From an uncultured Bacteroidota bacterium (lineage in GTDB: Bacteria > Bacteroidota > Bacteroidia > Chitinophagales > Chitinophagaceae), in NCBI GenBank assembly GCA_903837525.1, contig CAILUU010000005.1, positions 27,648-91,647 on the forward strand: 64,000 nt of DNA. The letters are read 5' to 3'. The notes below the pieces were generated by a model that did not search any database, was not told the DNA's origin, and saw nothing but the letters and a program-made list of their open reading frames with translations. This document shows positions 10,522-20,763 of the stretch, in pieces (position 1 is the first letter of the stretch; each line of letters opens with the position of its first letter). Made by a program: the position numbers and the translations under genes.

Positions 10522-11250
10522 ATGCAAACTAACAAACCCACCATACATACTTGCTTTTCGCCAGCACTTTTACATTTATACGATTTAAGCAATGCTGTTG
10601 TTGTAATTATTGATGTATTTAGAGCCACAAGCACTATTGCTGCTGCATTATACAATGGTGCAAAATGTGTAATACCGGTAGATGAAGTTGCCAAAGCTAT
10701 AGAAATAAGTAAACAAATTGATGGTATTGCTGCAGGCGAAAGAGATGGAAAATTAGCAGAAGGCTTACAACATGGCAATTCGCCTTTAGAGTACAGTAAA
10801 GATTTTATAAAAGATAAAACCTTAGTGTTAACTACAACTAATGGTACCAAGCTTTTACAAATGGCATTAGATAATAAGGCCAGTACAATTATTACAGGCT
10901 CTTTCCCCAACCTATCTGCTGTTTGTACTTTTTTAATTAATGAAAATAAAAATGTAGTGCTTGGTTGTGCTGGTTGGAAGGATAGATTTAATTTAGAAGA
11001 TACCCTATTTGCTGGTGCGGTTATTGCAAAAATAAAAGAAAGCTTTACCATACATTGCGATAGTAGCCTTACTGCAGAATTATTGTACAATCAACATAAA
11101 GATAATTTAATTGATTTTGCATCAACCCTTACCCACTATCACCGCTTAGTAGAACGCTTTGGCTTAATAGAGGACATTAAATTTTGCTTAACGCCCGATG
11201 GTGCAAATGTTTTGCCTTTGTACGAAAATGGAAAGTTAACGACAAACTAA
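10522..11250 (+). CDS. comB: 2-phosphosulfolactate phosphatase family (ComB)
   Basis: VVIIDVFRATSTIAAALYNGA...GERDG...GNSPLEY...TTTNGTKLL. Confidence 0.88.
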   Translation: MQTNKPTIHTCFSPALLHLYDLSNAVVVIIDVFRATSTIAAALYNGAKCVIPVDEVAKAIEISKQIDGIAAGERDGKLAEGLQHGNSPLEYSKDFIKDKTLVLTTTNGTKLLQMALDNKASTIITGSFPNLSAVCTFLINENKNVVLGCAGWKDRFNLEDTLFAGAVIAKIKESFTIHCDSSLTAELLYNQHKDNLIDFASTLTHYHRLVERFGLIEDIKFCLTPDGANVLPLYENGKLTTN

Positions 11251-11379
11251 AATAGTAAAAAAAGAGCTTAACAACACTTTTAACATTTTTAAATACTACT
11301 ATTAATGGTTTATTTTGTAGGGTAATTTCTCCACAAACTTCCCATCTACTCTCCAAATACCAAAAGTTTTACGTTACTT

Positions 11380-14300
11380 TTGCAAATTGCCTTTTTCCGA
11401 ACGGCTATTCGTACGTTTAAGCAAAACAATCTTAAAAATCTTACATCTAAAATCGCAGATCTTTTGGCTTTATCGCATTTAATAAAATATGTTTACAACA
11501 ACGGTTCCGATGAGGTTATACGCCGTGGAAAAAAAATTCATTCAAGTGGTTTTGTAGAGTTGGTAGAGCATGATCAATTAATGAACAGTGTTGTATTTAG
11601 AGTAAAAGATGATAGCTATGCTACGTTTTATAAAGTGTATATTCAAAAATACACTGACCCTAAAATAATGACGTTACGTTGTGCTTGCCCTTACAACCTT
11701 AGCGATATTTGTAGGCACGAAGCCGGTGCTCTATTGCGTTTGCAAGAAATGGTAGATAAAAATATGTTGGGCAATACTAACATACAATACAACCAACGCC
11801 ATACGGTTGCCAAAATGAAGATGATAGAGTTAAAAATGATTAAGCTATTATCATCCCCAGGTATATACAGCGAAGCCGAAAATATTTTACGGCAGTCAAA
11901 GGCCACAATTTTAAAAGCAAAAGATGAACGAGTAGAGGCAGAATTAGAAGTTAATGGTGAAACTTTTCCGCTGGTAATTCAAAAAAATGATGAACGAAAT
12001 TTTGATACCTCTTGTAAATGTCACGAAGCCGAACACCCGTTGTGTGAGCATAAGGTAATGTTATTTTTGCAATTGTTAAACGCATTTGGTCCTACTTATT
12101 TTGATAGTATTCGTAATTGGGATAAGGAAAAAAATAAGTTATTACAAATATATGGGTACTCTTTAACAGATGATTTAAAAGGAAAATTTGAATTTATTTA
12201 TAAAGAAGGTAAGCCCTTTTTAAAAGTGTTAGATACTAGTATTAAAAGGGTGGTAACTACTTTTATTGCTAGGCCTGAGCCAGAACTGATTTTTAAAACA
12301 AATTTACCAGAGCAGAAACTACAGGAGGAGGCGGCAGTTGCAGAAAAAAAAATAGGTATTGTTTTTAATTTTAGTACTGCACAATTTCCAAATTTTAGTG
12401 TAGATATTGTTGCTGGCGAACCCAACCACAGTAGAGAAAAATTTATTGGGAAAGTGGAAAAATTAGATCTTACAAAATTTGTATCAACCGATGTTTTTGA
12501 TGAGGATGATAAACAGCTTTTACAACAAGTACGTAAATTGCAAACGGCTGATGTAAATAAATATTTAGATAGAAACTCCCCATTTAGTGGCATTTGGGAA
12601 AATATAATTACTACCGATACAGATGAGCTACCAGAGGAAACAAAGTTTTTAATAGCGGAATATCTTCACCCAAAACTTAAAAAAACATTTGAGGAACAAG
12701 CAAGTAATCACTTTATTTTTTATCTCCCCCAAAAAAAAGTTTTTAAAACAGAGCATTTAAAGGAGATAGAAGTTAGCGACAAGCATATTTCTCCAATATT
12801 TAAAGTAGAGGCTAAAAACAATCATTTTGAAATTGTATGTATGGTAAAAGTGGGTAACACCACCATACCTTTTAGCGATAATGAGTGCGAAAGCAGTCTA
12901 TTATTTTTATACGATAAAATTTTATACACTTGGCAAAAGTTAGAAGATATACAACAAGCCGAAAAATTTTTAAAAGAAGGGAATATTAAATTAAGTAAGG
13001 CTAATTGGGCAGAAAAAATGCAAAAAAATATTTTGCCCTTAGTTAAAGATTATCAAGTAGAGTTTGATAAAAGTTTAGTTAAAGAAATAAAAGATACAGA
13101 GCCTGAGATTAAGGTTTTATTGCAAGAAAAAGGAGATTACTTATTATTTCAACCTATATATAGTTACAAAGGTTTTGAAACCAAAGCCAATGATAAAAAC
13201 ACCATTACTTTACCAGATGATGATAAAATTTTAATCATTCACCGTAATAAAGAAATTGAAAAAATTTTTATAAAAAAATTAGAAGCTCTTCACTCCTCAT
13301 TTGTATATGATGATGATAAAGCTAGTCTTATATTAAAAGGTGCCGATGTATTAAAAAATAACTGGTTTTTTTTATTTGTAGATGCTATGAAGGATATGAA
13401 AACTCCGATATATGGGTTTGAGGCTTTGAAAAATTTTAAATTTAATATGGCTAAGCCTAGTACACACATACATGTAAGTAGTGGGCTAGACTGGTTTGAT
13501 GCAAAAGTTGAAATTGAATTTGGAGAGCAACGAGTAGGAATAGACGATATTAAAAAAGCATTGCTTAATAAACAATCGTTTGTACAATTAGGCGATGGCA
13601 CATTAGGTATTTTACCAGATGAATGGCTAAAGCGATATTCGCTTTTGTTTAAAGTAGGCGATGGACGTAGTAATCAATTACGGTTATCAAAATATCACAT
13701 GAGTGTGATAGATGATTTGTATGAAAATAGAGATGAGACTGAACTGAGTTTTGAGTTAGATGAAAAATTTGAACGCCTTAGAGAGTTTAAAAACATACCA
13801 GAAATTGCAGCCCCCGAAACATTACAACCTATTCTTAGGCCATATCAAACATCGGGTTATCAATGGTTAAGTTATTTAAATGATGTAGGCTGGGGAGGCA
13901 TTTTAGCCGATGATATGGGTTTGGGTAAAACCATACAGGCCCTTACTATGTTACATTACTATAAAAGTAGTACAGGCGGTTTAAAAGCCATTGTTGTTTG
14001 CCCAACCACACTTATTTACAATTGGAAAAACGAGGTAGAAAAATTTACCCCATCGCTTACTTGGCATATACACCATGGTAGTTTGCGTAGCCGCAATCCT
14101 GAGGATTTACAAAAAAACAATGTTATTATTACCACATATGGCACACTGCGTAGTGATATACAAGTATTGCTAAAAATTAATTTTGATTATATTATTTTAG
14201 ATGAAAGCCAAGCTATAAAAAATCCTTCCTCTAAAGTAACCAAAGCGGCTTGTTTAATGAATGCAAAAAACAGGTTATGCATGAGTGGTACGCCGTTACA

Positions 14301-15222
14301 AAACAATACATTTGATATTTTTGCACAAATGAATTTTTTAAACCCTGGCCTATTAGGTAATATGGAGTTTTTTAGAAATGAGTTTGCCACACCTATTGAT
14401 AAATTTGGAGAGCAAGATCAAAAAGAGCATTTACGTAAATTATTATATCCTTTTATTTTACGCCGGACCAAAGAGCAAGTAGCAAAAGACTTACCCGAAA
14501 AAACAGAAACCATTTTATTTTGCGAAATGGAAAAAGAACAGCGTAAAATTTACGATGCATACAGAAACAGTTATAGAGATAAAATTTTAGGTGTTATTGA
14601 TGAGCAAGGTATTCAAAAAAGCCAGTTAACTATTTTGCAAGGCTTAATGAAGCTTAGGCAAATTTGCGATAGCCCAGCCATATTAAATGAGGAAGAAAAA
14701 TACCCGAATGAATCTATTAAGTTAGATGAGTTAACTAGAGAAATTACTGAAAATATTGGCGATCATAAAGCCTTAATATTTTCCCAATTTTTAGGTATGT
14801 TGGCTTTAATTAAACAAAAACTAATTGAGCATAGTATTCCGTTTGAATATTTTGATGGAAGCACAAGTGCCCCAGACAGAGAAAAAGCTATTCAAAATTT
14901 TCAAAACAATGATGAGTGTAGAGTATTTTTAATTTCGTTAAAAGCTGGTGGTGTTGGTTTAAATTTAACTGCTGCCGATTATGTATATATTGTTGATCCT
15001 TGGTGGAACCCTGCCGTGGAGCAACAAGCTATTGACCGTACACACCGTATAGGGCAAACAAAAAATATTTTTGCTTACCGTATGATTTGTATTGATACTA
15101 TTGAAGATAAAATTTTACAATTACAAGAGCGTAAAAAAACACTAGCAAAAGAATTAATTGCAGATGATAGTAGCTTTGTAAAAGCATTAAGTAAGGCTGA
15201 TGTAGAGTATTTGTTTAGTTAG
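11380..15222 (+). CDS. SNF2-family helicase with two N-terminal SWIM zinc fingers
   Basis: GGILADDMGLGKTIQALTML, DESQAIKN, DRTHRIGQ; CACPYNLSDICRH and CKCHEAEHPLCEH; exact start uncertain. Confidence 0.93.
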   Translation: MQIAFFRTAIRTFKQNNLKNLTSKIADLLALSHLIKYVYNNGSDEVIRRGKKIHSSGFVELVEHDQLMNSVVFRVKDDSYATFYKVYIQKYTDPKIMTLRCACPYNLSDICRHEAGALLRLQEMVDKNMLGNTNIQYNQRHTVAKMKMIELKMIKLLSSPGIYSEAENILRQSKATILKAKDERVEAELEVNGETFPLVIQKNDERNFDTSCKCHEAEHPLCEHKVMLFLQLLNAFGPTYFDSIRNWDKEKNKLLQIYGYSLTDDLKGKFEFIYKEGKPFLKVLDTSIKRVVTTFIARPEPELIFKTNLPEQKLQEEAAVAEKKIGIVFNFSTAQFPNFSVDIVAGEPNHSREKFIGKVEKLDLTKFVSTDVFDEDDKQLLQQVRKLQTADVNKYLDRNSPFSGIWENIITTDTDELPEETKFLIAEYLHPKLKKTFEEQASNHFIFYLPQKKVFKTEHLKEIEVSDKHISPIFKVEAKNNHFEIVCMVKVGNTTIPFSDNECESSLLFLYDKILYTWQKLEDIQQAEKFLKEGNIKLSKANWAEKMQKNILPLVKDYQVEFDKSLVKEIKDTEPEIKVLLQEKGDYLLFQPIYSYKGFETKANDKNTITLPDDDKILIIHRNKEIEKIFIKKLEALHSSFVYDDDKASLILKGADVLKNNWFFLFVDAMKDMKTPIYGFEALKNFKFNMAKPSTHIHVSSGLDWFDAKVEIEFGEQRVGIDDIKKALLNKQSFVQLGDGTLGILPDEWLKRYSLLFKVGDGRSNQLRLSKYHMSVIDDLYENRDETELSFELDEKFERLREFKNIPEIAAPETLQPILRPYQTSGYQWLSYLNDVGWGGILADDMGLGKTIQALTMLHYYKSSTGGLKAIVVCPTTLIYNWKNEVEKFTPSLTWHIHHGSLRSRNPEDLQKNNVIITTYGTLRSDIQVLLKINFDYIILDESQAIKNPSSKVTKAACLMNAKNRLCMSGTPLQNNTFDIFAQMNFLNPGLLGNMEFFRNEFATPIDKFGEQDQKEHLRKLLYPFILRRTKEQVAKDLPEKTETILFCEMEKEQRKIYDAYRNSYRDKILGVIDEQGIQKSQLTILQGLMKLRQICDSPAILNEEEKYPNESIKLDELTREITENIGDHKALIFSQFLGMLALIKQKLIEHSIPFEYFDGSTSAPDREKAIQNFQNNDECRVFLISLKAGGVGLNLTAADYVYIVDPWWNPAVEQQAIDRTHRIGQTKNIFAYRMICIDTIEDKILQLQERKKTLAKELIADDSSFVKALSKADVEYLFS

Positions 15223-15710
15223 ACTTTTACGAGCAAATAAAATCTTTCAATCGTTTAAACTCCTGGTTGTTTTAGATTTTAACATAGCATTGAATTTAAA
15301 TATAACTACAAAAATAATTTTGCTCTTAAGACTGGTCAAGAAAAGTTTTGCTAAATTTTGAGTTAAGTAAATCCTGATAGGTAATAAGTTACTTTACCAT
15401 GTGCATTTGCCAATTTTTGTGAAATTTACGATGCTTTTTATAATACTTAATGGGATAAATATCGGCTTTTTGAAAAAGCTTAGCTACTATTTTTTTAATT
15501 AAGTTAATCATAAAACGTAAATTTTTTGCCAAATTGGCTATTAAAAGTAAGTTAGTTAAAAGTAAACGTATCAATGCAAAACTTATTGTGTACACAGTTG
15601 TACTAGACATAACTAACTATAAATTCAATAAAATTTCTTTCCAATCTACCTATTCGGCAATGGCTTAGTGCAAAATATTATTATCAATTTGTACATTCGT
15701 AGTATAATTT

Positions 15711-16499
15711 ATGTCTGCACTTTCTATAACTACCATACAAACCAATTTAATTTGGGAAGATAAAGCTGCTAATTTATATGCCCTTGAGCAAAAAATTAAT
15801 AGTATACAAGACCCAACAGAAATTGTAGTGCTACCCGAAATGTTTAGCACTGGCTTTAGCATGCAGCCCAGCTTATTTGCCGAAACTATGGAGGGCGAAA
15901 CCCTTAATTGGATGAAAAAAGTAAGCACCCAAAATAAAATTATTTTAATGGGCAGTATAATAATTGAGGAAGAGGGAAAGTATTATAACCGCCTAATTTG
16001 GATGTTGCCCAACGGTGAATATGGCTATTACGATAAACGGCATTTATTTGCTTTTGGGCAAGAAGATAAATTTTATAACGCAGGCAACAAGCGTTTTATA
16101 GCACAAGTAAAAGGGTTTAAAATTAATTTACAAGTTTGTTACGATTTACGTTTCCCTGTGTGGGCTAGGCAGCAAAATAAAAGTGGCGGAATGGAGTACG
16201 ATGTACTAATCTATATTGCCAATTGGCCCGAAAAACGTAGCCATGCTTGGAAAACGTTACTTTGTGCAAGAGCAATAGAAAACCAATGTTACGTTGTTGG
16301 AGTAAACCGTGTAGGTACCGATGGTAATAATATTTACCACAGTGGTAATAGTTTAGTAATAGATCCTTTAGGGCAAGTGCTTTATCATACGCCCGATGAT
16401 GAAGATGTAAACACCGTTACAATTTCAAAAGATTATTTAAATGAAGTAAGAGAAAAGTTTCCGTTTTGGAAAGATGGGGATGGGTTTAGTTTGATATAG
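15711..16499 (+). CDS. Carbon-nitrogen hydrolase, omega-amidase (YafV-like)
   Basis: VVLPEMFSTGFSM, YDKRHLFAFG, LQVCYDLRFPVWAR (Glu-Lys-Cys triad). Confidence 0.92.
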   Translation: MSALSITTIQTNLIWEDKAANLYALEQKINSIQDPTEIVVLPEMFSTGFSMQPSLFAETMEGETLNWMKKVSTQNKIILMGSIIIEEEGKYYNRLIWMLPNGEYGYYDKRHLFAFGQEDKFYNAGNKRFIAQVKGFKINLQVCYDLRFPVWARQQNKSGGMEYDVLIYIANWPEKRSHAWKTLLCARAIENQCYVVGVNRVGTDGNNIYHSGNSLVIDPLGQVLYHTPDDEDVNTVTISKDYLNEVREKFPFWKDGDGFSLI

Positions 16500-16587
16500 T
16501 TTTTTGCTCCCGCCGATTACGGAGATGACGCAGGAAAAAATATAATCTATTTTACATTTATTTTATTTATTGTTATTTGCTTATTGT

Positions 16588-18111
16588 CTATTGCTTATTC
16601 CCTTTTATCATCTCCATTACCACTACCATTTTTTTATCTATCCCTTTTAGCAAGGCATCGTAGCTTGTAGGCACAACTACATCGGGCAATACACCTGTAC
16701 CCGTTTTAGCTACATGATTATATTGTACTAATCTAAATAAAGGCAAGCGTACTCTTAGCCCCGTATTAGGCAATTTAATATCGGGTATTAAAATACCACT
16801 ATTGCCATGCCAGCCACCACCTGTTTCTTCGCCCAGTAAAGTAATGCCTTGTTGGCCTTTAATAGCATTACAAAATAAAGAAGATGCTGAAAATGTTTGG
16901 CCATTGGTAAGTACATACAAATTTCCATTAAAATGATTATGTGTTTTAGGTTTATATAATTTACGCTCCCAATGCCCAAAATGAAAATTACCATCGCTCC
17001 CTTTTTTACTAAAAAAGAAAAGACCTAGATTGTTAAATAGCTTTCCCTTTACATATTTAGTATATGGCTTTAACGACCTAGCCACGGCATAGGCTGTATC
17101 TGCTATTTTAAACGATTTTTTGGATACATATTTGGTCAACAAGGTTGAAGCATTTATTTTTCCTCCCCCATTGCTTCTTATATCTAACACTACATTTTTA
17201 ATATTTGCTTTTCGAATATATCTAAACGTTTGTCTAAAGAATTTACGCAGCCTCCCATTACTAAAGGTGTTTAATGTAACTATTGCAGTACTATTAATTG
17301 TATCAACCGCTAAAGATCGGGCTGTTAAAAACCTTTGTTGTTTTGATATTTTTTTTGGTTTGGCAAGTTGTGTTATTGTAGCTTTTTTTGTGGTATCTTT
17401 TATAAGTTCAAAAACAGGTAACCGTAGTTGCTTTAATTGCCCAGTACTATCAATATACTCAACATCATAATTTTTGCGTAAGCCATAAATATTACGATGA
17501 TAATAAGGAAAGTTACCACTAAGCCTGATGTAGTTTATGTTATTAGCATAACCATCTTCGCTTAAATAATTAAACATATCAGCAATAAGGGAAGATGTTT
17601 TTTTGCCATTAATTGCAGTTACAATTATACCTCTTTTAAAAATGCTGTCTTTGCGGTTAAGGTTTGCGGTTACCGCTAATGTATCGTTCCAAACTTTAAA
17701 AAATAAAGGAAAACTAGGTAAGCGCTTATCTGCCACCCATTTATTGTACTCTTTACTCATTAAAAAACTTGTGTGTCCACAATGTATATTACTTAATAGG
17801 GGTGCTAAAATTTTCCATCCGTATTGGTGCTCTGTCATACTATCCTTAATTGTTCCATAGTATTTATCAAAATAATAATCCATACTATCTTTAGTAGTAT
17901 ACCAATATAAAGCAGGGTGATTTTGCTGTAAAATATTTCTTAATAAAGTATAATCTTTTTGTAATTGTTGTTTAGGATAATTTTTATTGGGGTTGTAGTT
18001 TTGGGTAACCTTACAAGAGGAAAAAAAAATAATAGTGCAACAAATAAATAAAATAGTACGCCATCTAAATTGAACGACGTATAAATGCATATTACCAAAA
18101 AAATTAATCAT
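16588..18111 (-). CDS. S41 family peptidase, predicted lipoprotein
   Basis: FFSSCKV lipobox; VVLDIRSNGGG, NGQTFSASSLF, GEETGGG; start trimmed to avoid thiL overlap. Confidence 0.85.
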   Translation of the reverse strand: MINFFGNMHLYVVQFRWRTILFICCTIIFFSSCKVTQNYNPNKNYPKQQLQKDYTLLRNILQQNHPALYWYTTKDSMDYYFDKYYGTIKDSMTEHQYGWKILAPLLSNIHCGHTSFLMSKEYNKWVADKRLPSFPLFFKVWNDTLAVTANLNRKDSIFKRGIIVTAINGKKTSSLIADMFNYLSEDGYANNINYIRLSGNFPYYHRNIYGLRKNYDVEYIDSTGQLKQLRLPVFELIKDTTKKATITQLAKPKKISKQQRFLTARSLAVDTINSTAIVTLNTFSNGRLRKFFRQTFRYIRKANIKNVVLDIRSNGGGKINASTLLTKYVSKKSFKIADTAYAVARSLKPYTKYVKGKLFNNLGLFFFSKKGSDGNFHFGHWERKLYKPKTHNHFNGNLYVLTNGQTFSASSLFCNAIKGQQGITLLGEETGGGWHGNSGILIPDIKLPNTGLRVRLPLFRLVQYNHVAKTGTGVLPDVVVPTSYDALLKGIDKKMVVVMEMIKGNKQ

Positions 18112-18116
18112 GTATT

Positions 18117-19145
18117 TTATTTCAAATGATTCCACCCTTGTGCAACCAGCTCATGTTTATTACCACCTCTTGTTATAATATTTTTACCCTCACTAGCTTC
18201 GGTTATGTAGCCAATAACGCTTAGCCCATTGTTTTCATTTATTTTTTCGTAATCTGCTTGGCTTATGGTAAATAGCAGTTCATAATCTTCCCCACCACTT
18301 AATGCACAGGCTGTAGGATCTAGCTCAAGCTTATAGGCAAAGTCTTTCATATCCTCATTAAAAGGTATTTTTTCTTCGTGTAGTACACAGCCCACATTAC
18401 TTTGTTTGCAAATATGCAACAACTCACTACTAAGCCCATCGCTAATATCCATCATACTTGTAGGCATAATGTTATGCTCTGCAAAATAGTCAACTACATC
18501 TTTGCGGGCTTCTGGTTTTAGCATACGCCCTACAATGTACGTTTGGTTTTCAAGATCGGGTTGTGCACCTGTTTGTTCAAAAATCTTTCTTTCTCTTTCC
18601 AAAATGGTTAAGCCTAAAAATGCTGCGCCCAAATCGCCACTTACACAAATTAAATCGTTTGGTTTTGCACCATCTCTTTTTACAAATTTATTTTGTGCTA
18701 CCTCGCCAATAGCTGTAACGCTTATTACAAAACCCCGTTGAGATGTTGTGGTGTCTCCACCCACTAAATCCACATTATATTTTTCACAAGCAGCATATAC
18801 ACCCTCATAAAATTCATCCAAAGCTTCTACACTAAATTTATTACTAATAGCAATGCTTAACACAATTTGTGTGGGCGTAGCATTCATGGCATAAATATCG
18901 CTAATGTTTACCACTACACTTTTATAGCCTAGGTGTTTTAGCGGTGTGTAGCTTAAATCAAAATGAATGCCTTCTATCAATAAATCGGTACTAATAACAG
19001 TTTGCATACCCCCATGGTCTATTACTGCCGCATCGTCCCCAATAGATAAAATGGTTGACGATTGTTTTATTTCGTTATTTTTAGTAAGACGGTCTATTAA
19101 ACCAAACTCTCCAAGAGAGGCTATTTCTGTACGTTGATTACTCAT
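18117..19145 (-). CDS. thiL: Thiamine-monophosphate kinase
   Basis: SLGEFGLIDRL, SIGDDAAVI, VGGDTTTS, MDISDGLSSEL, SGGEDYELLF. Confidence 0.95.
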   Translation of the reverse strand: MSNQRTEIASLGEFGLIDRLTKNNEIKQSSTILSIGDDAAVIDHGGMQTVISTDLLIEGIHFDLSYTPLKHLGYKSVVVNISDIYAMNATPTQIVLSIAISNKFSVEALDEFYEGVYAACEKYNVDLVGGDTTTSQRGFVISVTAIGEVAQNKFVKRDGAKPNDLICVSGDLGAAFLGLTILERERKIFEQTGAQPDLENQTYIVGRMLKPEARKDVVDYFAEHNIMPTSMMDISDGLSSELLHICKQSNVGCVLHEEKIPFNEDMKDFAYKLELDPTACALSGGEDYELLFTISQADYEKINENNGLSVIGYITEASEGKNIITRGGNKHELVAQGWNHLK

Positions 19146-19247
19146 TTTCTATGCTAACTAATTAAAGAAATTTTTGCAAAGATACTATTCCATTTTTTAT
19201 ACATAGTAGGTTGGTTAAAGTTGAATAAACAATGTGTAAATTTGAAA

Positions 19248-20657
19248 ATGGAAAGAAAAGAATTTTTAAAAACAGCTTTACTAGTTAATGCAGCAATTAT
19301 AGCTAAGCCTTTATTGGCAATGGCAAAAGGGTTTGTAATTGCCGATTTTCCATTATCTAACAATAATGTTACCTACTATAAAAAATCCGATGCCCCTTAC
19401 GATTTATTACGTAAAGGATTTAATAAACGAATAGAAAAATTTCCTCAAATTATTGCATTGTGTAGCACTAAAGAGGGTGTAGCACAAGCCGTAAAATATG
19501 CCGTTGCAAATAAACTACCCATTGCTATAAAAAGTGGGGGTCATTGTATGGAAGGTTTTAGTAGCAACAATGGGGGTATGGTAATTAATCTTTCTTTATT
19601 AAACAAGTTGGAATGGGTAGAAGATTTTGTGGTGAAGGTTGGACCAGGTTGCACCCTAGCTAACTTATATAATAACATTTTACCTAAGCAAAAAATACTA
19701 CCAGGCGGTAGTTGTGCTGGGGTTGGTATTAGTGGTTTAGTAACGGGTGGTGGATATGGATTAATGAGCCGCTTGTTTGGATTAACTTGTGATAGTTTAC
19801 AAGAAGTAACCATGATAGATGGTAAGGGTAATAGCGTAAATAGTAAAGATAACCCCGAGCTATTGTGGGCCTGCAAAGGTGGTGGTAGTGGCAACTTTGG
19901 TATTGTAACTGAATTAAAATTCAAGCTACATACTGCACCTAAAACTATGCAAAGTGTTCGCTTTAAAACAAAAAATGCAACTGCACAAAAAGCCAAACAA
20001 ATTTTTAAAACCTGGTTTGAAGAAAGTAAATTATTGCCTAATCATTGTTTTAGCGCTTGCCTATTAAATGGCAAAACGGTGTATATTTTACTAACCAACA
20101 CCAGTAAAACAACAGCTGCGGTACAACGTTTCATTAATACCCTTTCGGCAGCTAGCCAAACTACGAGTAAAACGGCAGCACAGCCTTTGGCCACTGCATT
20201 AAAAACGTATTATGGTAGGCAAGCCCCAATGAATTTTAAAAATGCTTCTGCAGGTTTGTACAAAAGCTTTAACGAAATTGAACCTTTTATAGAAGAGGTG
20301 CTACAAAAAGTAATTAATACACCTGGAATGATTTACCAAGTAAATACCGTTGGCGGCGCTGTACAAAATGCCGAGTTTGAAAAAACAAGCTGTTTTGCAC
20401 ATAGAAGTTATTTTTATTTTAGTGAGTTACAAGCCTATTGGGAAACGCCTACACAAGGCAATAAATTAATGGCTAGGTTTGAGGAGGTGCAACAACTTTT
20501 CAGCAAAAACAATATTACTGCACAATACAGAAACTACCCCGATGTAAATTTTAAAAATAGTTTACAATTGTACTATGGTACTAATTTAGAACGATTAAAG
20601 GCTGTAAAGAAAACGTATGATCCAAATAATGTACTACAGCATGAGCAAAGTATTTGA
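19248..20657 (+). CDS. FAD-binding oxidoreductase (PCMH/BBE type)
   Basis: IKSGGHCMEGFSSNNGGMVINL, GVGISGLVTGGGYGLMSR, C-terminal YYGTNLERLKAVKKTYDPNNVL. Confidence 0.9.
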   Translation: MERKEFLKTALLVNAAIIAKPLLAMAKGFVIADFPLSNNNVTYYKKSDAPYDLLRKGFNKRIEKFPQIIALCSTKEGVAQAVKYAVANKLPIAIKSGGHCMEGFSSNNGGMVINLSLLNKLEWVEDFVVKVGPGCTLANLYNNILPKQKILPGGSCAGVGISGLVTGGGYGLMSRLFGLTCDSLQEVTMIDGKGNSVNSKDNPELLWACKGGGSGNFGIVTELKFKLHTAPKTMQSVRFKTKNATAQKAKQIFKTWFEESKLLPNHCFSACLLNGKTVYILLTNTSKTTAAVQRFINTLSAASQTTSKTAAQPLATALKTYYGRQAPMNFKNASAGLYKSFNEIEPFIEEVLQKVINTPGMIYQVNTVGGAVQNAEFEKTSCFAHRSYFYFSELQAYWETPTQGNKLMARFEEVQQLFSKNNITAQYRNYPDVNFKNSLQLYYGTNLERLKAVKKTYDPNNVLQHEQSI

Positions 20658-20763
20658 GGAACTATTAATGAGGTTGATTTATCAACTATTTTTAATCTGG
20701 GTTCATTCTTTTTTGATTAATCCCTAAAAAAACCGTAATTCGTATTTAATTAATAATCAGCTA

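Noticed and set aside
10509-11090. 193-aa minus-strand ORF
   Set aside because: Fully antisense to comB; composition is an AT-rich codon shadow with no recognisable domain
12198-12593. 131-aa minus-strand ORF
   Set aside because: Antisense within the SNF2 helicase gene; Ser/Cys-rich shadow
15389-15610. 73-aa minus-strand ORF considered as a transposase relic
   Set aside because: No DDE or zinc motif and hydrophobic/basic AT-rich composition; could not be supported
16788-16994. 68-aa minus-strand ORF
   Set aside because: Same-strand alternate frame within the S41 peptidase gene
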